Shown here one piece after another: positions 1-13,500 of a stretch of 64,000 bases of DNA; within the stretch, counting starts at the first letter, position 1, and each line of letters starts with the position of its first letter. The stretch comes from Colius striatus (taxonomy: Eukaryota; Chordata; Aves; Coliiformes; Coliidae), in the NCBI RefSeq assembly GCF_028858725.1, contig NC_084768.1:34130664-34194663 (forward strand), written 5' to 3'. The translations under genes and the position numbers were made by a program. Below the pieces are notes generated by a model. It did no database searches. It saw only the letters and a list, made by a program, of their open reading frames with translations, and had not been told where the DNA came from.

Positions 1-1010
1 AACCTCACTGCAATCTGTTATCTTCCCTGAGACAGGCCCCACAGACAGACATGATACATGACATGAAGAACTCCCCACCCTCTTTCCATCTGGCTGAACA
101 CAGTGGCTTAAGGCATATGGGGCAATGGCAATAAGCTCTCACCCAGCAGAGCAGGCACGTCTGCTCTGTGACCACCCCAACTGCCCAGGTGCCTCTGTGT
201 AACAGGTAAAAGGTTCTGCATGTGGAACTGAACAATAACGAGGACAGTGGATCATTCAGCTTGGAGATGTCAAAACAGCCTCCATAAACCAAAGACAGGC
301 TATTGTCATAGGAGACTCCTTTCCTGAAGGGAACCGACCAGACTCATTTCTTCACTGCCTCCCTGGTACCCAGGCTAAAGATATGAAGAGAAAACTTCCT
401 ACCCTGTTACAGTCCTCAGATTATTATCCATTATCGCTTTTTCAGGTAGGCAGTGATAGAGGCAGTGATAGTCCTCCTGTACTCGGCACTGGTGAGGCTG
501 CACCTCAAATACTATGTTCAGTTTTGGGCCACTCACTACAAGAAGGACATTGAGGGGCTGGAAGTGTGTCCAGAGATGGGCACCAGAGCTAGGGAAGGGT
601 CTGGAGAACAAGTCTTAAAAAGAGCAGCTGACACCTACCTCACTAAAACTTCTTTTCAAGTAGTTGTAGAGAGCAAGGTTCAGCCTGGAGAGAAGGAGGC
701 TCAGGGGAGACCACCTTGCTCTCCACAACTACATGAAAAGAAGTTGTACTGAGGGAGGTGCCAGTCTCTTTGCCCAAGTAACGAGTGATGTGACAAAAGG
801 ACATGGACTGGACATTAGGAAAAATTGTTGCACCAAAAGGGTTGCCAGGCAGTGGCACAGGCTGCCCAGGGAAGCGGTTGAGTCATCGTCCCTGGAGGTA
901 TTTAAAGGACGTATAGAATTGATATTAAAGAACATGGTTTAATACTGCTAGGTTGACAGTTAGATTTGATGGTCTTAAAGGTCTTATCCAAACTAAAAAA
1001 GTCTATGATT
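1..1010 (+). mobile_element. CR1 LINE, internally deleted (ORF1 esterase part joined to ORF2 3' end)
   Basis: This lies in ABCD3 intron 8. At 305-457 an open stretch reads VIGDSFPEGN, then KRKLPTLLQSSDYYPL and LFQVGSD. This is the esterase-like (SGNH, GDS motif) domain of avian CR1 ORF1. From about 461 the sequence jumps to the 3' end of CR1 ORF2 (LYSALVRLHLKYYVQFWATH) and runs to a decayed tail TCTATGATTCAA at 1001-1012. Nearly all of the endonuclease and the reverse transcriptase are missing. It is not active. The left boundary is uncertain and may be outside the window. Confidence 0.8.
632..760. repeat. 48-bp inverted repeat (foldback) inside the CR1 copy
   Basis: The left arm is 632-679 and the right arm 713-760, separated by 33 bases. 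The reverse complement of the right arm matches the left arm at 43 of 48 positions by hand count. The right arm is normal CR1 sequence (coding YNYLKRSC-type residues). The left arm sits where CR1 normally encodes RELGLF, so it is an inverted copy placed within the element. Confidence 0.85.
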
Positions 1011-1512
1011 CAACATGTCTCAAAGCTACTTATTGTCAAATCCTGAATATTTTTTATAATGCATCATTTTTCTAAGCTGATATTTACTTCTGAAATGATT
1101 AAACTTATATAATGGTCATACAGCTCAACGTAAGGAATGGCTCCCCTTTATAGAGGCTGCAAAGAAACAGAAAACTTATTGTCTCCATTAAATGGAAGTC
1201 ACCCAAGATAAGCAGCCAGAAGGGTACTGTATTAAATGGGATTTTCAAGTAAACTCTAGAAGAAAGCAAAGAACTTTCTTGTTTCTTCAAATCAATGACT
1301 GAATACCTGAAAATTCTGCTTTTGAATTTTAATTGCCTCAAGATAGCCCTAAAGCATTAAAACATTAAGCGTAAAGGCATATTTTTAGTATATCCTTTCA
1401 AATAAAGGATGGATTCAACATCCAGAGTTTTCCTCAAACTCCAAACAGGTACTAGGCTATAACCAAAGGAGGGAAAGTTTGCTTAGAATGCCAAAAAGCC
1501 CACTCAGTTTAC

Positions 1513-1569
1513 CTGAGCTCCTATTGCACTTGTTAGCTTGAAGATATACAAAACTATATCCAAGAAGGG
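1513..1569 (-). CDS. ABCD3: ABCD3 coding exon 8 (last in window)
   Basis: 57 nt, 19 codons, phase 0 at both ends: PFLDIVLYIFKLTSAIGAQ (residues 213-231). The acceptor is CTTTTACAG and the donor is GTAAAC. This opens the third membrane helix. The next expected exon (beginning near GPASMMAYL in human) is not found between 1 and 1512, so it lies to the left of the window. Confidence 0.94.
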
Positions 1570-4500
1570 CTGTAAAAGAAGCACAGAAAAGAAGCATTAG
1601 AATACTAATGTAAAACTAATCTAAAATGGTCCATAAACCAACTGCCACATCAACATTTACAGCCCTGCATTAAAAGCACAATATTGGTTAATCTATTATA
1701 CAAACTACGTGCTAAGACAAAAGATCTCAGACACATTACATTTCCCTGAAAACATTCACTCAAGAATTGAACATAAAAGCGTCATATCTTCAGATAAAGA
1801 ACACACCGTATAAAAATGTACTTCACTCTTTTAAGGTCTGTAATAACACTCTGCTTACTAGGCAAAGCTGGACTAGGGCCCATGATTACTTAAATGAAGT
1901 AACTGTGAGAAATATTGAGCAGAAGGATAATACCATATAGTTGCTATATACCTGATACAAGCAATATTCCACTTTACAAGCAGCCTGTTCCATACACTCA
2001 CTCTCAAAGCCAGAGTGGTTGCACTATAGGTTTTGTAGACAGAAGTTTTTGAACATATCAACTTGTACTTTGCTTTATACTTCTGCTTGTATGAAAGCAT
2101 TAAAAAAATAGTTTAAAAGTTTTATCAGTAGTCTACTTCATTAATTAAACTCCCTAAAATTTACACCAGAAACAGAGGGAAATGTATATTCAACCACATG
2201 TTCCTACTCAAAACATTCTTATGTAGCTAGAAGCTAGGTTTTCTTCTGAAACCTAGGAAGCTGAGAAGGTGTACTCATCACTGCTCAACTGCAAAAGAAC
2301 ACATTAAGTTCCTAAATTTTCTTTTAAACACAAATCATAACCTACAACAGTGCTTTAGCAGACATCACAAAAACCTCAGAGAGTGGGAAGTGATATACTA
2401 CCATAAACCTTTTTTTTTAAAAGCCATACTCCCAGCAATACACATATAAATGCAAGAAATTGTTTTGAGCTCTGGCATCATACCCTGAACATCCACAGCT
2501 GTTACTCTAGGCTCTTTCTAAAAGGACTTACCTTGCTAAGGTTTGAGTACAGGTCTACTACACTGTTGCAGAATTTTTCCACATCCTGTGTAAGGAGTTG
2601 ATCTGGATTAGCTATTCTGTTGTCCAGATTTCCCATTTTGTAGTATGTATAAGCTCTGAAACAAAACAATAGCTAAGTGTCAGAAAAAAAAAAAAAACCA
2701 TTACCTAGGAGCTCAAAGAATTGGAACAAAAGACTGTATGCCTGACTGGATCCACATTACATCACACGGAACTATTTGGCTCCAGGATGTCTTAATTGAA
2801 GCCCAGGCTCATACTGCTCTGTGTACTTTTGCTGCCTTTAATTAGAAAACACAAACTCTGCATTGGCAAACCTTAAAATCAACATTCAGTTCAGAACAAC
2901 TTAAGCAGTTACTCAAGTTCAAGCATCCAATTCAGTCTGCAGGATTATTAGCACTATATGAAGTGCTTTGGAAGTTGACCTAGAAACGCAGGCAGTACAG
3001 TGCTTTGATGGTTTTTCTTCCCCGACTGGGCCAACTGTGCTGTCTTTGTATCTGTGCCATATATAACCTGGATAAGTAATTCATCCTTAACAGCAAGTTA
3101 ATTGCAACCAAAAGTCTTTTCTAAGCAGTATACCTAACTATTAAGCATCTTCTACATTCTCACTGTACCTAAAATAATTTGGTTTGATTTTAACCAATTT
3201 AATTTTTAAAAACTTTAGACATTAAGAAGGTTTTACTTACTTAAGATACTCCTCATAGAGGTATCTGGTAAGTCTTACTCGGAAGCAAAGTTTCAATTCA
3301 TTTAGACCATACTTCAGGAAGTTATTCACTAAAGAGATCTAAAATATGAAAAACAGTATGTCAATATTTAGCTAACAAGAGTTAATAGATCAGTTTGCAG
3401 CATAAATTGTGCACACGCTTTAGGACAGATGAATTCTTCCCTTGAAGCCAAATAACACACTGAAGACCAACCATATAGCATCTGCAGGACCACTGATTTG
3501 GTTTCTGTCTATATTTTCAAAAGCTTCAGCTCCTAGCGGGCCTCACCCAATCCAAAGATTTCATATAAAACTATGTTCCTCTGCTGTAGCTTCGGGTCTT
3601 TGGATAAGCTCTAGAATAGAGCTACCATTTGACATACCATATATTGATCAATTCGTTTTTAAGTCCACTGTCAACCAGATACATAATCTAGTAGGTAGTA
3701 ATAACTATTTTTATTTGGTGCATGTCAGAGATGTTGACAAGCTGAAGGAAAATTAAAGGATGGGAAAAAAATACTAACAAGTCTAAGAAGCTGTAAGAAA
3801 TACAGGAATTAAAGACTAAAAAGAAATCATCACCTTCAGTGGTGTCAAAAGAATCTAAAGTCTACAATGCTGAAACATCACCCAATCCATAAGATGTTGT
3901 TATACAGTTCAATAGTTGCAATAACCATGCTGATAAAATCCCCCACCCACTGGAGTCAGAAAATGACACGTGTCTTAATACAGACCTGTACATAGAAAAA
4001 CTAATTTCCACAGGTTTTAAGACACTCATTTGAGATCCCTTCCTTAAATTCTTAAATTATATTTAAAATATGTTCTACTAATAGACAAGCACAAGAAAAG
4101 CACTTACAGCTGGCATTGCAGCGATGAAGTTGAACAAGTATTTCTTGAAATCTTTTCTGCTGCGGCCAATGATAGCACTGTAAATGACCATAAGCCAAGA
4201 GTTTGTTACAAGAGAAACAAGAAAGTATAAACTAGTACATCATAAGTGGATAAACTCTCAGTGGACAATACAGGGGAAAAAAAAGGAAGTGGAGTACGAT
4301 CAAGTATGACAGATTTCAGAGAGTGCTAAGTGACAGACTAAGCAGTTATCTCCCCTCTGCTCCTGCAGTAACTGGCTGGATTAAGAGATTGGAAGTTCAT
4401 GGTCAGAGAGTACTACTTCTTCTTCTTTGCTCTCACAGATACACACCAAAGAGAAACAAAGCAGTCCTTACATTCTGTAAAGCACTGACAGTCTTCCCCG

Positions 4501-7500
4501 AAATATAGTGAGTTCACAATCATGACAAATTCCAACTTGCTTCAGTTAGCACCAAGAGCAACAAGAACAATCAGATGTCTACAAAACACTGTCTAAAACA
4601 TTTTATTGTGTTTATCAATCTGAACAGCAAACAGCCCAGTAGGAAGAAATAATGGTCCTAACATCCAAGCAACAAGTCTGAGTCTATGGCACAGAACCAC
4701 TGTGTCGCTTTCTGAAGTGATCTCTTGGGTGTTCAGATCAACGTAAGATTTGGAGTCTTCAGTGTACAAAATGTGATCAAAAGAACTGAAAATCATTTCA
4801 TAAATAACTTTTGGTTAAAATCATATAATTGTGTCCAACAGAATGAAAAAGTTGATTAAAAATCATTTTTTCTCTTTCAAAATGAGGATTCCCTTCTATA
4901 AACTTCAGCTATACCAGTTTTCCAACAGTTTTATGTAAGAAAGCTATAAAATTCTGAGTGCATTCTGATAGGCTACTTTCCCTGTTAAATACAAGAATGA
5001 AAGTTTAAAAAGAACAAGTTTATAGATACCTTTCAATGACCGTTCCATTTTGTATCATCCAAATATCACAATATGTGCGGACTACCAGCATCACAGCAAT
5101 AAGCAGCAAATAACCTGTCTAGTACAAAAATGCAAACATAACAGTTAAATAATGGATAAATTTCAACACTTTTTTTCAAGTAAATGATCCAACAGGCTGG
5201 ACAATTTTCCATTCACTTCATAGTCCACCCACCCAGTCAACTCAGTTTGGCCATTGGGGTACTAAGCAGACGCTTTAGTCTCAAGGCCTTGCTACAATCA
5301 AGGTATTTAACATCCTGTGTTCTTCCCTTATCCATACGGTCAATTACCTCCTCAGTGAAAACAATTAGGGTAGTAAGGTATGATCTGTCATGTGTAAATC
5401 CAGGCTGGCTGTTTGAAATTACCTTTTTGTCCTTCATGTGGCAAGAGCTAGCTTCCAGGAGGATTTGCTCACAACTGTGTCAGGAATACGGTGAAGCTGA
5501 CCAGTCTGTGGCTTACAGTATACTTGCTTTTGAAGATGAGAGTGATGCTTAGTTTTTGGAAGGATTATCAGTAATCCTTTCTGATGGCCATGATCCTTTA
5601 CAATTGACAGAAGCCACCTCTGCCAGCACCCCAAGGCATTCTCATCCACACCTCTCTACCTTGCATGTATTTGCTTTTTGTGAATGAGCTTCCAAAGGTC
5701 TCTGTTCATCCAGGTGAGTTGGCTGCCAATGCTTGCTCTACATTCTGTACATTGGAATTCATTGCTCTTGTGCCTGATGCATATTGAACTTTTAATCTGT
5801 TACAGTTCATCACAAGTTGTGAGCTCAACTAATTCTGTTTTAAAAACACTTAAGTGTTCTGGAAAGCATGAGAGAGGTGCCAAGGCAAACAATTTTACCT
5901 TGCTAAATTCTAGTTTGGATAGCTCTCCTGAAATCATGTTAACAAAGTTTGATTGATTAAATTTCAAACAAGGCATGAACAGCATGTCATGTAAAGGTAG
6001 GAAGCATTTGCATGGAGAAGTTTACTACCTGGCATTGAATCACACAAAACACGGATGCCCTTTTAAAAGATACGCAACAGACAGTAGTTATTAGCTGACA
6101 GTACACAATTTATCTCGTAATTGAAACCAGAATACAACTTTAGTGATCTAACAACTGAACATCTATGCTGATTTTCTCACTAACATGTTGCTATTTTAAA
6201 ACATGTAGTGCAATTTAGTCCTATTCAAGTGAAATATAGCTTTTGTTTAAATTCTGATATAATTACAAAATAAAACTTCACTTCAGAAATGCTCATTTTC
6301 ATTTGTTACTGCAAAGCTTACCTCTTTACAAAGTGTTCTAGGGACCATTATTTTCAGGATTCGACATATTCTTGCAATGAACACTCTGTCTACCATTGCT
6401 CGCTCCTTCTTTCCTTCTTTCTGTTTTAAACAAGCAAAATAAGAAGAGTGAGATTTTTTTGGCAATGTAGTATTGAAATGTTGATGTGATTTTTTCCCCC
6501 CATCCAAGCTATTTACAGTTACCTTCCTTCAGTCACCTTTCTATTCCTATAGATAGGATGCTATAAGGTAGATGATAAAAATGTTGTAATTAAAAATTAT
6601 TTACATAAAAACCTAAAGAATCCCAACAACTAAAGACTACCGTCCAGGCTAATGAAGCATGACTCTATACAAGTTACTAATTTTCTGTAATAGAAATTAC
6701 AGATACAATGTCTGATCTCTCAAATTTCTAGGAGTACCTGACTAAAGACTTCATGTCTGAGCTGAACCTACTCTTCCACTCTATTCACCTCTTCTTCATT
6801 TCTACTTCTGTGCTGCATTTACATTAATTCAAATATCTTCTTTCCCAGAGCTTTTTTACTTGGACTGTTAATTCCTCATTCACTATAATTATATCCAAGA
6901 TGGGGAGGACTAAAAGAAAGCTACTTGAGCTTTTTACAAATAGGTATAGCTATGCAAAATACATTTATGGCAGACAGTGCAGTCAGGTTCTGGCTCAAGT
7001 TAACATCATGCTTACATACACCTTTATATTGAGTCAGTGCAAGTCTCTTCTTTTAGCGAAGATGGAAGTATGTGGAACAGTTCCCTATTCACACCATCAT
7101 ATGGCCCAATATTTCTAATCATGGGCCCCGTCCTTCAGGCTGTCATAATTTATTTGTCCATGAAACAACAACTTGCCTTAAAGAGATACAATATATCCTT
7201 TTCAAGTAAATTAATTAATAGATACACAAGAGACCAAAGAAATGCCAAGTCTCCTACCAGAAGTTTTAACTGCTTTCTCAAAATTGGCAACTCTTACATC
7301 TTGCTTTTTCTTTTAAATAAAAAAGCAAATATAAGTCATACCAAACCTACAGTCAGGTGTTTGTTGCTATACACTGTCAAACTTACAATGCTAGACCTTA
7401 AACACTCATAAGGCCCAAGGAGAGGAAAAAGTACATGGTACACATCAATCACCTATCATTACGCAAACTTCAGTCACATCTGATTAACTCAAGTCTTCTG

Positions 7501-10500
7501 TTTGTTTCACCAATGCAAGTACGAAAGTATCATTGTAACCACATTTGCACCATAGCCATCATTCTGTCAAAATAGAGCTACAATTGCAGGATTTTTTTTT
7601 TCCAAAACCCCCCAGTATTATTTAAAATTATTAAAAATATATTACACGAAGAAGCGGTTACCTCATTGTTCTGCGAGGCTTGCTTTCCACTTCTTTTACT
7701 GTGGAGGAAAAAAAAGATTTGAGTTGTTATTAACACATTTGTGTTTGTCTTCCTCTCTATACAGAAGAGACAAAAAGGAAAGCTTGGGATTATATTCCTT
7801 TCTATCTCTCTCAAAATAGTACAATGCCTTCACAGCAAAGGCTACCTTCTATGCCAAACTTCCTGAAATCGCATATAAACAGCACACGTAACCTTACTTC
7901 TTCCGACATTCAGTTTCAAGTAGGAAAATTAAGCCCTCCTCTCTCATCTGAGTTTTGCTCTACATTGGCTTCTGTACCATGAACCTCATTTTATGTTGCC
8001 CACAAATACTTTGCAAGCATGGCTCCATGGTTCCACTGACAACAAAGAAAATTGCATGAATACAGATTCAGCAATCCAAGTAACCCAACTTCAATGCTGC
8101 ACCCTATCTACATAAGCCAAACAGATTTTGTTTGCATTTGCCTTCCAAGTAATGCATTTTACTATATGTAAAGATTACTTGTTCATAAACATATTCTGGA
8201 GGGAAAAGAAATGTCAGATCTAGTGAAATCAAGTTCCTGCAAAGGTGTGCACTGGGAGAGGAACTAGCTTTTGTCATTTTTCCTTGCCCTGCATTTTAGG
8301 AAACAGTTAAGAGGAAAAATATGTATCAACTAGTGACAAACAAACATTGAAAAGTACAATGCTATTCTTCCTCCCTTTTTAAGAAAGGTAAACTGACATG
8401 CAAGATAGTTATAGTTTGCCTCCCTTTCTGAACATTCAAGTTTCAGATAAGCACGTGAAGCTGTTGTGAGTTTATACATTTGTGTAGTTTAAAAGTGACA
8501 GCTAACCATTGTAACCTTCCATTTCTCAACCATCATAATGAAATATTGATAGCAGGGTGCCTTAAAACTACAATATTCACACACTTCCAAAACAGCACCT
8601 CGAAATTATAGGGAAGCAGAAACTATGAAAGGCATTGCTCCATCTGTCTACAACATCAAAACAACTGCAGACTGCCAAACAACCACTTATCCCACAAGCT
8701 TATTGACAGCATCATTCCATACTTGTGCTTTAAAGTTCTGCAAAGAAAAGAATCTAGGATAAAGCCAGAAAGATCTATGAATGCTACAGACCAATCAAGA
8801 TAAATAGCTATTATGGAAGGAAAAGGTAAGGTAGCAGAAGAATATGAGAAAAGAAGGGAAGGAGGAGACTGTGAAAGTGAGAACAAAGAGATGATTCTTT
8901 GCTTCAGTCTTTACAGCCAAGGCCGACACTCAGGAAGCCCAGTCCGGCAAGGATAACAGGATGGCCAGGGCAGCAGAGGACTTGCCCTGGGTGGAAGAGG
9001 AAGAGGTTAAAGACTTGTTGACCAAGCTTAAGGCTCATAAGTCAATGGGTCCTGATGGGATGCATCCCAGAGTGCTGAGAGAGCTGGCTGATGTGATTGC
9101 TAAGCCTCTCCACCATTTTTGAACAATCATGGAGGACAGGTGAGGTGCCTGAGGACTGGAGAAAGGCCAATGTCACGCCAGTCTTCAAAAAGGGCAGGAA
9201 GGATGACCCAGGAAACTACAGGCCCATCAGCCTCACCTCCATCCCTGGAAAAGTGATGGAACGACTCATCCTGAATGTTATCACTGAACATATGAAGGAT
9301 AAGATGGTTATCAGGGGGAGTCAACATGGCTTCACCAAGGGGAAATCCTGTTTGACTAACCTGATATCCTTCTATGAGTGCATAACCAGCTGGGTAGATG
9401 AGGGGAGAGCAGCGGATGTCATCTACCTTGACTTCAGCAAGGCTTTTGTCACCGTCTCCCATAACATCCTCATCAGAAAGCTCAGGCAGTGTGGCTTGGA
9501 TGAGTGGACAGTGAGTTGGATCGAGAGCTGCCTGAATGACAGAGCTCAGAGGGTGGTGATCAATGGCCACCAAGATGATCAAGGGTATAGAACATCTTTC
9601 ATACGAGGAAAGGCTGTGGGAACTGGGGCTGTTTAGTCTGGAGAAGAGGAGATTGAGGGGAGATCTTATTAACATTTATAAATATCTAAAGGGTGGGTGT
9701 CAGGAGGTTGGGACATCCCTCTTTTCTATAGTAGCCAGCAACAGGACAAGGGGTGATGAGATGAAGCTGGAACACAAAAAGTTCCACTTAAATATAAGAA
9801 AAAACTATTTTCCTGTTGAGGTGAGGGAGCCCTGGCACAGGCTGCCCAGAGGGGGTGTGGAGGCTCCTTCCTTGGAGGTCTTCAAGACCCGTCTGGACAC
9901 GTTCCTATGCGACCTGATCTAGGTGAACCTGCTTCTGCAGGGGGGTTGGACTAGATGATCTCTAAAGGTCCCTTCCAACCCCTACCATTCTATGATTCTA
10001 TGCCAGCTTAACAAGAACTTTATTAAAGGTAATGATAAGATGGAAGCCTGCGAGGAGAAGATAAAAATCTTGTAAGACTACTTATGTAAAACTCAGGACA
10101 AAAAACATGAAGGGCAGCAGAGGGCAGACTGGGAGACAAAAAACTCAATAATAAGTTCAGAAGAGATATAACACTTAATCAGGCCATGAAGTAAGTAAAC
10201 ATATTGCTGGTACAAGGAATTTCTCAGCACATTTTGTAATTTTTCCAAGTACAAAAGATTGACATATTTTTTTTAATTGCCCTTGAGAGCAGAAAGGTCC
10301 AATCACATCTGGATTTGGATTAAGAGAAATGTAGTATTCTTAGGTACTAACAAGTTATTATTGAACTATGTATCTTCCTAGATGACTCATGGTCTGCTGT
10401 AATACAAAATGAAAATATGCTGCTCTTCCACAAATGCTGTCATTCCTAGCTTTGTTGGTTCAAGACGTGCCAATGTTTGAAGTCACAACACTCATAACAC

Positions 10501-13500
10501 ACAACTATTTCAGCTTTAGAAGGTTGAGAAGTGAATCAAAACCCAGCTGGCTAGTTCCTGTGTGACCTACTCTAGGTGGTCCTGCTCTGGCAGGGTGGTT
10601 GGACTGGATGATCTTTCGAGGTCCATTTCAACCCTAAGATTCTGTGATTCTGTGATTAAGATGGCAAGGCCCAGAATTATTCTGGTAGTTGAATACCTTC
10701 AATGTATTTATTAATATATTTTCTCCCACAGTAGCTGTTAAGAGAATTTCAGCAGCTGAAACTATGGAATTGAGTTGAAACTGATTCAACTGATCCATTC
10801 AAGAGAAAGGAGAAACAATGATCTTACATTTAACTGCAAATTCAAATTTAACTAGAATTTATATTTTTTCTTAAACTTTAAAAATATTTATTAATTTAAA
10901 AATTAACTAAAAAAAAATAGCTTTAACAGTGTTTTGCTCTCTTTTTCTATAAGAAAAAAATCCATAAAATCATTCACGATGTCCTGGTTTTAGCTGGGAT
11001 AGAGTTAATTTTCTTCCTAGTAGCTGGTACAGTGCTGTGTTTTGGAGTATGAGAATAATGTTGGTAGCACATTGATGTTTTGGGTGTTGCTAATTAGTGA
11101 TTACCTTGAGTTAAAGTCTTTTCTGTTTCCCAGTCTCTGACAGCAAGCTGGTGCACAAAAAGCTGGAAGGCAACATGGCCAGGACAGCTAACCCGGAACT
11201 AGCCAAAAAGCTATTCAGTACCACAGAATGCTATGCCACTTGGGGCAGCTGGTGGGGTGCAGGCATCCCTGCTCGGGCATCGGTCACAACAGCTGGTGAG
11301 CATTGTTATTTCAACAAGTAAAACCACTTTACCTGCAACAAAAGACTGACATAGTCCTGCCTGGAATGAAACTTTTACAGGCTGATTACTGCAGAACTTT
11401 TCCTTCTCAAGAGCCACATTTTTTTCAGTCTGATTTACTACTGGTACTACTCTGGAACCCATTACACTGTTGTAGAACATTTTTTTTGAGAATTGTGGTT
11501 GTGTTCTCATGAATTTACAGACTAAGTAACACCCTCATTTAGTCAGCAAGAATACAAGACTATCTGGTTACAGCAGAGAGCTCTAACATTTGGAATAGGT
11601 TCAAGCTCTCTATTATTCCAGACCTCTCATTTAGCTAATGCTGGAGCATCACAAGCCTTATTGGTGGAGGAAAAGTGCTACATGCTGTCCAAATTCTCCA
11701 CTGCAAACAACTCCCCTGGTATAGGGACCATCGTCAAGCAGCACAGTGTAAGGACTGCTTGGAACAAAAGCATAAGGATGCCTTTTATTGCAATGTTAAC
11801 TAGTGATCATCCTATCCACACATACCGCATCCCACTGTGAGTTGACCTGTGCTTTTTATTATCATAGGTGTGCCTTGAAGCTCAAGCACTACAGATGTTT
11901 GATTTGGTGATGTGGTAGGATAATAGTGATGATAGAGCTCAGGTCAGTATGATTCATCACATATTCAATCAATAACACTATAATCCAGGTGCACAAGAGC
12001 TCTGGTTTTGATCCTTAGTGCAGCTACACTCACTTCATCACAAGGTACTTAAAATGAAACCCTTCCCTGAGTGTATGTATTAACACTGAAGCTAGACTAT
12101 ATGGGACAATGAACGATTCTAAAGTAAAAACAACTTCCACATAGTTTGAATGAGAGCAGCATTGGATTCAGCACTGATGTCCCATAAGGGAACATATCTG
12201 TTCCACTCTATCTCACAGCTGTAACTGTGCAGTGACCATTCACCATTCATTTCTCCCCTTTTCCTTCTATATCAGAAAGTCCTGAATTTTTTCTCCTGCC
12301 CTTCTCTGAATTTGCACTGCTTTTTTTATTTCCAGTCATCAGCTCCCCATAGAAATTAGAGTTTATCAAAAAGAATTCAATAGTTTACAAACACAGGACC
12401 TTGGTTTAGGTAACTAAAAAAAAAAAAAAAAGTCCAGTAACAAAAACAACAGCAACTCCTCTGCAGCAATGCAGATAACAAAGCCAAGAACAGGTCATAT
12501 AGAATGAGATACAAGGTACTTCTGATTCAGATGAGCTATCTATGGAATAAACTTCCAGAATACCTAGACTCAGTAATTCTGTAAAGATATTTCTCTATAC
12601 TGGAGACAGAGATCTGAGAAGGAGCTTTTATAAAGAGTTTGTCCTATTAAAAAAACCAAGAAGAACGTAAAATCCCACAACTTCCATCTGTTTCATGTGA
12701 CCATTAACAAAATATCAACGTAAATTTAATCTACATCAATTTTCATGGTGTTTCCTCTGACTGCTACCTTCATTCTACAAAAACACAAATATTCTTTCAA
12801 AATGATCCTCCATGCTCGTGGTGTTTAAAGTTGGACTCTAATCCAACTAGAAACTAATACTTCAGTGACTACAACAGGCAGACATGAGAAGTCACATTTA
12901 ACTACAGTAATGTCTTAAACATTCCTTATTAAGGTTATAATTTATGATAAGGAGTACTATGATCAGTTTTGGACAACCGGTACAAAAAAACCACTTTTAT
13001 AAACTTGAGCAGGTTCATCAGAGGGCCACCATGATGGCCAGGAGGGTGGAGCACTAGCTCTGTAAGGATAAGTCAAGGGAACAGGGCTATAGAAAAAGCA
13101 GCCTTGGGAGACCCTAATAGCAGCTTTCCATTACTGAAGAAACCACTGAAGAAACAGAGCCAGAGGCTTTACATGAGTACATAATAGAAGAGAGACAACA
13201 GATGTGAACTCAACTGGGGAAGTTGTAACTGGATATAAGAAAAAAAAAATCCAAACAAACCACTATTACAATAACAGAGCATTTTAAAAAGTTGTCCAAA
13301 GACCACGGAATCTGTCAGTGGATATATTTCAAGATCTGACTGTGCAAAGCCCTTGACAACCTGGTCTGAATTCAATGGAGATCCTGTTTTGTGCAGACAC
13401 CGAGTGACTTAGGTGCCTTCTATCCTAAATCAGCTATGATTTTACTTTTTAAAAACAAAACCCAACCAATCAAAAAGCCCTGAAAACAAACAAACAAACA

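Larger units (their letters stand above)
1570..7661 (-). other. ABCD3: ABCD3 introns 2-7 (between exons 2 and 8)
   Basis: Introns: 6421-7661, 5119-6321, 4178-5029, 3339-4107, 2656-3240 and 1570-2531. All begin GT and end AG on the minus strand. Only intron 3 (5119-6321) has a recognisable element, an old CR1 remnant at about 5225-5655. Sequence at 5656-5990 next to it looks repeat-derived but I cannot name it. Elsewhere I see nothing beyond AT-rich intron. Confidence 0.85.

Noticed and set aside
5-292. 95-codon minus-strand frame
   Set aside because: It lies opposite the ORF1-side CR1 sequence and shows no independent protein features.
9127-9675. 182-codon minus-strand frame
   Set aside because: It is the antisense shadow of the CR1 reverse transcriptase on the plus strand.
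10980-11311. Complete endogenous retrovirus
   Set aside because: Only part of one LTR is present, with no internal genes or second LTR nearby.
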